A stretch of 64,000 bases of DNA from assembly GCF_030463535.1 (NCBI RefSeq), contig NC_132896.1:25667709-25731708 (forward strand). Reading direction: 5' to 3'. The position numbers and the translations under genes were made by a program. This stretch comes from Salminus brasiliensis (lineage: Eukaryota > Chordata > Actinopteri > Characiformes > Bryconidae). This document shows, one piece after another, positions 51,901 to 62,700 of the stretch (the first letter of the stretch is position 1; each line of letters begins with the position of its first letter). The notes beneath the pieces are model-generated. The model was not told the origin of the DNA. It made no database searches and saw only the letters and a list, made by a program, of their open reading frames with translations.

Positions 51901-54900
51901 AAAAGTTGACAGGCTTGTAGTCCTTTTTGTTGGCATACAATGATGGAACTAACCAAAAAATGCATTAAAATACATAAATAAAATAACGATGCCCTATATC
52001 ACATTTATGGTGTGGCTAAGATAAATTACATTCTCAGACAGAACAACCCCTTAAAAAAAAATGGGAACTATGCTCTAACTGCTCTGTATAGAAGAATTCG
52101 GAAATATCAGAACTGTCCCTGAGCTGCAGGCGAATCATGCAAGACAACAGTCCAAAGCAAACAAGCAAGTCTTAGGCTTTAAAAGTAAACTTTTGGAATG
52201 GCCTAGTCACAGTCCCAACCTAAGCTCTACTGAAACGTTGTGGCAAAGACCTGAAATGTGATGTACCTGCTTGAAATAAGTATTAAAAGCTCACTGAGCT
52301 CTAGCAGTTTCGCACAGTTTCGTGTTACAAGATAATAATTAACCACTACAGAAGCCTGCAGTTATTGCGTCTAAGAGGGTGTGACCCGCTACTGAAAACA
52401 CAGGAACAATCAACTGTTATATAAAGCAAGACTGAGAGAATCTCATCCTAACAGAGAGATGGAATGTCAATCACACACTTTTCTTTCCGTTACCTCAGGT
52501 CTTCTTTTAACGCCTCGGGTATTGGTTTAAGAGGTCATATCACTCCAATGCCTAGTTCTGATAACTGACAGGACATATATATCTCACATAGGAGTTGTTG
52601 ATTCTGAGCCACCAATTTGAGCATTCATTTTTCATGATTTTGTATCAAAATTTTAACAGCCTTAAAGCGATTTCTAAATTTCATTACACAGAATTCATAG
52701 ACAGAATTCAGATTTTCAGTTTTACTTGGCATTAAATTATTCAATCAGTAAATCAATTAAATTTCACTTCTGCTCCTGAATTGGACACACAAATAACTGT
52801 CAAATAACAGTAATCATTTTAGCCTTTATCACGCAGCTGTAAGTCATACTTTCTTGCTACCAATTTGTGTGCGTGGCATGACTGGCTGTGCACTGAAAGT
52901 GATGACTATGGGGAAACTCCGGCGTTCCCCAGGGTTTGTTTTAAGTGTGGCTGAAGGGAAAGAGGTCTGCAGCTCACCAGTTGCACGTCTTTATGCCTTT
53001 ACCTTGTTTTCCTTACTGATATAGTCCAGCTGGAGACACCAAGGATGGGTCCAGATTCTGCTGAGCATCTGGAAATCCTGGAAGAGTTTCGTCCCCGCGC
53101 GGCTTTTTCCCTCCAAGGCAGAACCGACACCTGCTCAAAAAGAACCAGTTTAGTGCCTGCAAAGCCTCTCCCACACCATGCCACAGTTATGACAGCACAG
53201 TACGGGCCTGAACAAACTAACTAGAGCCTTGAGAGCAACTTCAGTGCGAATGGAACAATTTCAATCAAATGCGAGGTCGACTTCAAAAGAAGAGCAAGCG
53301 GTTATGGGCTGAGAGACTGTCCATCCATATTAGGAATGGGCAACCATTTTCTGTGTAATTTATATTGTTGCTGTCCAAAGAAAAGCATCTCCGAAACAGG
53401 AGCTTTACAGAAGGAGGAAAAAACCTTTACTTTGAATAGAATGTAAAAAGATTTTCTCAATTTAGAGCATTTCTATTGGTCCATTCATCCAGAATTATTT
53501 ACACAGTTTAAAGAGCAGCTACAGGGTTCAAAGGATGGAAAAACATAGATCTGACAAAATTTGGAAATATAAATATAGGAGATATAAAACCCACGATTTT
53601 AAAATTAAAAGCACAAACTGAAATCATACTGATATTTATGGAACAACAACAATGCAACTGACAGTACTACATGCCTAATGAGGGAGTCTGTGATGTCCGG
53701 TACAACGGGTGGCTTGAAATGGGGGCTTTATTACATTTATTTGTTTTAAAGCATAATTCTTCATTTGTGACTGTTTATATGCAAGATCTAGGTAGTTTAA
53801 GGTCAATGAAATTCAAGTAATAATTTAACTGACTACAGTGCTCTAGGTAACTACTAGCAATTCACTTGTTAACCCACCAACAAATCACCATAGGAGTTTA
53901 AAAACACAGTATCGGGTTTAAGAAGTTAACTCCGAGCTTACAGCATAATGGGAGAACAGGCCTTTTTTGCTTCTAGGCTCCCCCTAAAGTCAGGAACTGG
54001 AATTTGCGCTTTGTGCAACCCCTCAAAGAGGGCACATTTTTACATGCATTTCTGGACTGGCAAGCGAAAGAAGCATGTGGACTGAGGTAGCATACATGCA
54101 TGTCAAATTACTCTGCTTCTTCTACATAACTATGACATTTGCATTAGTAATGCTGGTTAGGCAACATTAAGCAGTTGTTGTGAAAGTTGTCCTTCCCACA
54201 ACAGAGTTACATAGTGTAGTTAGCAACGTGCCGAGCTGGGAGTAGCAACGATAGAGATTAATACATTTTTTTCAATAAATTCCTCAGTTGTGCCAAAAGG
54301 CTGACATTTTCAGTTTGTAATCAGCTATTACTTTTTTTTAACCAATTTCTAGAAATCTAGACTCAACAGAGCCTGAGTAAAGACTAAAAAAAAAAAAAAC
54401 ACTTCAAAGGTTTTAGCACCTCTCTAGGCATGGCTACCGCTCTGGATCTTAAACCTTGACAAGCGCCCTTAAGAACACCACAGAATACTAAACACATATC
54501 CCTGCAGACTCTTCAATTCATCCAGCCTTACCAGCTGATAAATCACATGCAATTAGCTCTCAATCAAAGACTAAAAGGTCTAGATACAGGCATTCAGATA
54601 CAATCACAAAGCTAACATCTTCCATACATGGTAAACCACTTCCACCTTCATACTTCAAGCACCATGGGTTCACGTCAGACAGTTTTATGGCCCTTTAAGT
54701 ACACAGATCAGGTTCAGAGTCAAGGATTTTGTAGAAATGGGACCTCACCTCACCATAACATGCCCACCCCACCACGCTTCCTGGACCATGCAGACAAATC
54801 CTCCCCCATGGCTTTCATGCCTACCTTCATACTGAGTTATAACCTACTACCTACTTCATACCTACTTTAAACTGAGTTATAAGCAGCTCAGTCCTCTCAA

Positions 54901-57900
54901 ACTGAACTTTCAAAATATTTAAATTAATCCTGAGATAAAATCAGGATTAAAGAAAAAAAAAAGTTTCTTAAAGGGACAAATTTTAATCAGTTTTCTTTCA
55001 GCTATAACCTGCTGCATGAATGTACTACTGAGTGTCAATTAACAATGTTGGCCATTTTATTTGAGAGATTTTTCTTGCATTTTTTGATTGCCCTGTTGGG
55101 TCTGATGCGACTACATTGGAAGAGACTGATTGAGCCAATCAGAGTTTTTCAACACAGGCTAGGTACCCCAGGACACCCAACTCAAAGCAAAGTCTCTTTA
55201 GTTGTACTGTACCAACAGATTGCATGAGCAAACTAGCTAGCTATTACTAACACACTCCTCAGCATAGAAAAATGACTTAAAAATATGAACAAGTTCAAGT
55301 CCAGCTACCTGAGTGCTAATAGCGCGTATACGAGTAGCCAGGTCAACAAGAGGCTTTGAGTCTAATCAAGCAGTTTATTGACCGATGTAAAAACACATAG
55401 TTTGTTGGCTAATCTAACATATCCAACGTAAGCTTATGTCACATGAATGATGCCTTCAGCAAAAGTACTCTAGCATAATCAACGCTGCTCACAAAACACT
55501 CATCAAGGCTACTGTATTTTCTCCTGTAATCAAATATGTAAGATATATTAGGTCTGACCACAGGTAGTGTGTGTGCGCACGCATGTGCACGTGGGGACAG
55601 AGGTGGTCTTATGAGCATAGACCTGTGCTCAGAAGACTACCCAGAGTCACAGCAGCAGCGCAGTAGCATAGCAGGCTCAGTGGAAAGCTGGCCTAATGAG
55701 CCTCCGGCTGGAAAATTCTCCCAAAGCTCTTCATTAGAAAAAAAAAAGAAAAAAAAAAAAAAAAAAAAAAGGACGTGGGAATTTGTTCAGATAGGCCTGC
55801 GGCTCTACGCCAGCTGCCACTCACTCTCCCAGCTGCAGATCTGCTTTAGAACAAGCGCCGTCTAAGCCATAACATGACTAAACCACTTAATTCAATAGTG
55901 TGCCGGGGACACAGAACTAAATGGGTAAGGAGTAGGGGGAAAGCCTAGTTCTCTTTAGTGGCTGAAAACTTCAGTCTGTCATCTGCAAAATCCTAATTTG
56001 GGCTTTAAGCTTTAAGTACCAGTGTCCCATGAAAAGCCCTTGGTCAAAGCTGCTGTACAGCCTAAGCTGCCTATGGTTGCTTACAACGTGAAATGCGATG
56101 CGATCTTCAGGGAACAAGAAGGGGAAATAAATGTTGCTGCAATCCAGTTTTAAAGAAAAGATCTTTACCTGTGAAGTGCTCCAGATAGTATCGGTACAGC
56201 TTGCACTGCACAGGCGTCATCCTCACTGCCAACACGTACTCATGTTTAGGAGGCAGGAATTTGGTCAGAGCGGTGTAGTCTCTCCTCTGCAAGGGAACAG
56301 AAAAACGAGAGAACATCAAAATCAAACCTGGCCTCAATCTCAAGATATTTCATCAATGCATTATTGAGGACAGGCAACAGGGAATATATATCCTACATTA
56401 TGAACGATCAGCCAGTAGGGCCATCAATTTTCAGATTCTGACCAACAGAAGTGACTTTCCAGGCTGGAAGCATTAGCAGAAGCGACTGACAGTGCAATGT
56501 TCAGGTTGCAGTGTTGTTGACAGGGAAAAGGAGTAAATCTTTGGAGCCAAGTGATCGGAGGCATACCAATATTTTCCTAACCAAAAAAGTCAGGCAATAA
56601 GCCATGAGAAAGCTAGGACAAAGGGAAAAAACAAAGGCGAAGAGACATGTGGGGCTGTTTTTTGATTTTTGCTGAATGTGCAAGGTCCTTATTACTGATA
56701 TGTGGTGCAGAACTTTAAGGCACTCACTCGCCTTACAATTCCAAGTCAGTTCAACCATTCATACCAAAAAAAAAAAAAAAAAAAAAAATACTTCTCCAGT
56801 TCTCGAAGCAGAACAGAAAGATATCCATGTTTCCCAACCTCATATTCAATCTGCATGAAAGCCTGGGTTCATTCACTATTTCCAAGGTCAAATTCAAGCA
56901 ATTCAAGCAAACCAATTTTAAGCTTTTCCAGCAGCTTACAGCTGCAGTAAATTACACATTTATACAAATACATTCACCAAATGATTTATTAAGAGATGGT
57001 ATTGTGCCACAAACAACCAGAATTGTTTGTAACTTGACACACAGAGACATTATATAGTATTATATACTGTTCATCTCCCTGATACACACATGGACAAAAT
57101 TGTTGGTACCCCTCGGTTAATGAAAGAAAAACCCACAATGGTCACAGAAATAACTTGAATCTGACAAAAGTACTAATAAATAAAATACTATGAAAATTAA
57201 CCAATGAAAGTCAGACATTGCTTTTCAACCATGCTTCAACAGAATTATTTTAAAAAATAAACTCATGACATGTAACTGTCAATGAGACGTCTGCACCTCT
57301 CAACAGGTATTATTGTTGAGTGTGGTACACACTACGTCACCAAACAGCACAGTGACTACCTGTAGCCCTATAGACCACTTTTAACACGAAAGATGAGAGC
57401 CAGTTCCCGTCGGAGTGCGGTTATTTCTTTCAGTCTTGCTTTTTTTGTAATTTAATATAAGCCAGAATGTTAGGGTGATCTCCGTGGCATGGTCAGAAAG
57501 TCCTTGATCACAGTGCATGCACAAGGACCACATGCACTGCATCTGTTTAGTGTTTACCTGAGCCCATGGCTGAGCCAAATTATCTTGGCTCAGTAAAAGA
57601 GCCGGAATTCCCATCACTTACAAACACAGAGGCACAAACGAGGCCCTGGCGGAGCAGTTTTAATTTTTGGTTCTGTGACTTATTTTATTTCTACATCTAA
57701 TAAGCGAACTAATCAGTCAGATAACTACTCCTTGTAATAGAAGTACAGATAAAACATTTTTTCAAACTTGGGAAATACAAGCACTAAAAATTAAGCATTT
57801 AAAGGATTTCAAGCACAAACCAGTCTGGTTAAGTTTCAGAACTACTACAAGCAGAAAGAAAGATGCAGACTTACTTGGACGCATCCTGCCAACATTTCAT

Positions 57901-59682
57901 AGAGGATGTGCGCACGTTTCTTCATGATGCGTACGTCCACCATTGTGGAGTCCGCGCACTGACCGTTCTGGATGGGGTTGATGAAACGATTCCTGAACTC
58001 CTTCACAGAGCCCAGCAAGTTTTCCTTGATGAAGTTCACCATGCAGTGGTCTGAAGGAGGAAACAAGATCTATGCTTAAGAATAATACTTCAAGAGATTC
58101 TGCCTAACATTTAAGTGACAGTCACACTCCATGCACTTCCAAAAACACTGATGATTTAGTGGTCTCCCTTCATCAGCTAATTATCTAACCATCTATGAAG
58201 CACTAGAAAATTTAAAGATAATATATTATAATATATATTTTTAAGATATTTTAATACAAAAGTAAGATATTTTAATATAAAATTAAAGATATACCATGAT
58301 GCATCTACCTAAAAGTTCACATTCAAATGTGTTGATTTAGGAAAGTCAAAATATATACATTACAGTACAATGCAAATTCAGTTAAATAGGGCTGCCATGA
58401 TTAGTCGACATAGTCAAGGACCTTGACGTAAAAATTTTAAACCAATGCAGAGTCTATTATTATTTTATTATTTATTATTATGTATTTTGGAAATACCACT
58501 ATGTAACTGCAGTGTGTATGACAGTAATTTTGGCTCCAGTCATTGTTTGACTTCACTCAAAGCTACAGCTAGCGTCAGTGTCCGTGTGTGTGCTCATTCA
58601 CACTGGGGTTGATGATGCATGTACCTTATCTAATTATTTTTAATTATTATATTTGTGTAGAGAATGCCAGAAATAAAACCGATCACATTCAACTTACTTT
58701 GATAAGCAGAAAAAAAAAAGAAGAAACTGGATTTGTAATACTGATTTAAATTAAACCATGCTGAAGTTGCTACAGTTTTGCACCTTAATATTTGTTGCAA
58801 AAAGTCGTGGCAATGTATTTATTAGCTATGTATCAGTATCAGCTGATTTTTCTACTATGCGATCGGCCAATAATTTAGCCGATCCTGAGAGCTGGTCAGA
58901 TCATATGATCCATATTTTGGGAGTTGCTGCACCTCTAAGCGAGGTCATAGGACCCTGCAGTTCCTCTTTCATCCACTAGATGGCAATATGCCTATACAGC
59001 ATGATAATCCTGGACAGGTTTTAGGTGCATGTGAACACAGTAAGAACATACATACATATAGCAATTAACAATTACATAAGCAGAGCCCCTGAGAGCCCAC
59101 AGTGAGGCGCCCCTATTGCTCAGGCAAACAATTATTCATCTTCATTTCAACCTAACATTTACAGACAGTGATGTTTCTAATAAATACAACACTGCACAGT
59201 CACACTCACACTCAATCAGGTTGTTCTGAAGTGGTGTTCCTGTCAGCACCACTCTTCGCCGAGTCTTAATGGAGTTCATGGCTTTGGACACAGCTGAGGC
59301 TTCGTTCTTCAACACATGGCCCTCGTCACAAATAACAAAGTCTGGGCCTGGAGGGGGAGGGGAGGGAGGGGGGGGTAAAAAAAATTCAGAGACAGTGTCT
59401 GGATCATGTTACCAACCCCCTAAAACCCAATGCAGAACACCAGCATAGTCTTTGCCATGATGTTTCTGCACAGAATTAGAAATAAGAGAAGGACAGCTTT
59501 ACCTGGGTCAACAAGAGTCTTTTGAAATGTTTCTTTCAGTTTTTTGCTCTTGATGTTACGGCCCTGTGTCAGGTTTCGGTACATTTCATAGCCCATAATC
59601 ATGACGCCACCGTCCTCCTGCCATCGCTGCAGTGCAAAGGCACGCTCCTGAGGTCTCTTCACCGTGGCCAATTCCGTCACCT

Positions 59683-59735
<53 letters not shown>

Positions 59736-62700
59736 TGTGAGCACATGCGCCTCCTTGCAATCCTTGCATGATTCACCACTTACACCACTTTCTAAAGAAA
59801 AACCCAACTAGGCTCAAAACAATGCCAAGACAAAATTACATTAGTTAGGAAATTATCACATGCCAAACTGAATGCTTAAATGCTTAATGAAAGGTCAAGC
59901 GGAAGGTAGGGTACAATATCAAATCTCTACCTCTAAACTCTCTTCATCCTTCAAGCCCTCCTGCCACTTCTCAAACTCGTTGAGCCAGTTGAGGACAGTG
60001 TTGAGGGGACACACCACCAGAGCTGTGGAGAAGTTGAGTTTCTCACATAGGAGCAGGGTGTGTAGGAATGTCACCACCTGCAGGACAAGAGATGAATAGC
60101 AGCATATTGTTCAGCATTATTCCAATCAATAACGGATCAGGATCCGTTATTTAATGAGCATTTTATTTATTCATTTTATTCATGGTGCCAACAAAGTGCT
60201 TAAATTTTGCAGTCTCATTATTGAGTTCTTCGCCATTACTTGGTTAGCCTTAACCTTACTAAAATACATTTAGAAAAAGGGGTACATAAGCCCCTAAAAT
60301 ACAGAATTTGCGCAATAAAGAGAAAAACACAGGGAACAGCAGTTCCGCGGAAAGAAACGCCTTGTTGATGGCCAGACTGCTTTAAACTGACAGAATAGCT
60401 AGCATAACTTAGATAACCACTCTCAACTGTGAAGAGAAAAGCATCTTAGAAAGCACAATATGTTCAACTTTGAGGTAGACAGGCTACAATAGAAGATAGG
60501 TTCCACTCCTGTCAGCCAAGAACAGAAGGCTGAGGCTGCAGTGGGTACAGGCTCACCATAACGCAACAGCTGAAGAATGAACAAATGTAGCCTAGTCAGA
60601 GAATTCTCATTTTCTGCTGTAGCACACAGGTGGTTGGGTCAGAATTTGACACCAACAGCATGCATCCATGGACCAAACTTGCCAACAGTCCACCACCACG
60701 AGGTGGTGCCATGGTATGGGGAAGGTTTTTTTTGGCACACTTGAGACCTTTAAGACCAATGAATCACTGCTGGAATGCCACAGCATATTTGAATATTGTT
60801 GTGTCCATTTCCAGCATGATAAAACACCAAGTGTTCTTCAGTGGCCTTCTCGGTCAATGGATCTGAATCCAGAAGTACATTTTTGGGGGGTGGTAGAACA
60901 GGGATGTGCAGCATGAAAGTGCTCTTGAGAAATCTGCAGGAATTGTATGAGGCAATTATGTCAACATGGAAAAGAATTTTAAAGAAGTGTTTCCAACGTG
61001 TGGTGGAATCCATGCCACGAAAGGTCCTACGTAGCATTAACAGAGTTCCTAATAAATCTGCGAAACTGCACAGTCTAATTTATTGGTGCATTACATAAAC
61101 TGCCATCTGGTATGTAGTTTAGTTGTCAGGTGGCAGTTTTGCGGACATAGTAATGGTTCTTTGATGAACTTCTGTGGCCGCTCAAATAAAAAACCTGCAC
61201 ATAAAGAACACACTTCCCTGGAATTTATCTTTTAAAGTGAACAGGAATTACAAAGACACTACTTATGGACTCCATTGCCATTTGAGCCAACACATATAAT
61301 TAATTACACTATAATTTCAGTATATAATCCATTAGTAAATTGACAGGATAAACCAAAACACCAGTTTGCTTCGCTTTCTGTGTCAATAGTACAAACACTG
61401 ATTTAAAATTGATGATTGATTTTTAGATATTCCAGCACAAGAGTGAAGCACACTAGGTCCAAGGGGGTAGAGGACGATTATGCTATACCTGAAGGGTTTT
61501 GCCCAGACCCATGCAGTGAGCAAGGATACAGCCAGAGCCAGAGGACTTCTGAACCTTTTTCACAGATTCACAACAGCAGTCCCACATGAACTGTACACCT
61601 GCAGAACAAAACAAACATTTAGAGAACCAAACTAATTTCATAGGACCATCCCTAACTAGGGGTGTTCCTAGTTAACCAGAAATGCTAAAAAATACTACAT
61701 CACTGGCTTTTGAGTGGACCATACTAAAAACAAACAATAAATAAAACAATCCCTATAATCATATAATAGTTATAGTAGTTTGACAGCTGATTTTGCTCAA
61801 TAAAAACCAACATCTCATTAAAAGGGGTTTTCTGCATTCATCAATGTTAGATAAACAATAATAATGTACTCTTAGAAATGTAAACAATTTACGCTATACA
61901 CTATGCCACACCTCCTGAAGATGTTCAGCAAACTGCACACGCATATAAATAAAATGTATTGCTTAAAATTGCTGTTAAGATAACAGCAGGAATGTTTGGA
62001 ACTAGAAGCTGGAAATGGGGTCATCACTAGATTGTGTATCGCTCTTGGACAGAGCACAAACATCCCCTTCATTACAAGGAGTGAAAACTGGCAGTGCCCT
62101 GCTCTTTACTGCAGCACTGTTGATACTAGCCTAAAAGCGATCTGAACAGTCTGATAGTGCAGCCAAGTTATCAGTTCTCTCACTAAAGTTGACAACAATA
62201 ATAGTCCAATGTTCACAGCCAACCAGACAGAAGAAACTTACCATCCACTTGGTGGGGCTTCAGTTTGGTCACCAGGTTCCTGTGGACCTGGACGAGCGGC
62301 TCCTTGGTTTCCTCATCCTCGTCAAGCACCAACTTAGTAGTGATTGGGCAAGTGACCTGTGATGCTTCCTCCACCACGATTGTCTAAAGCAGTAAAGACC
62401 AATCAGTGTGTAACCACTAGAACATTTCTACAAAAAAACACCACAAAAACAGGACAGTTCCAGAAGCCGCCTTGACAAAGTGAGCGTGAGCATACGCACC
62501 TCTCGCAGTTTTTCTCTTAGCTGTTCTCTCTCTGCAATGCGCTTCCTTCTCTCCTCTTCCTCTTTCAATGCATTCTGGGTCTCAGAGCGAAGCTTGTCGT
62601 CCTTGAGGATCTTGCGGATCTTCTTGCGCCCCTTGGGAGTTCCCTTGTCATCCCCATCTTCATCCTCCTCGTCTTCTCCGTCCTCCCCTTCAGCTCCACT

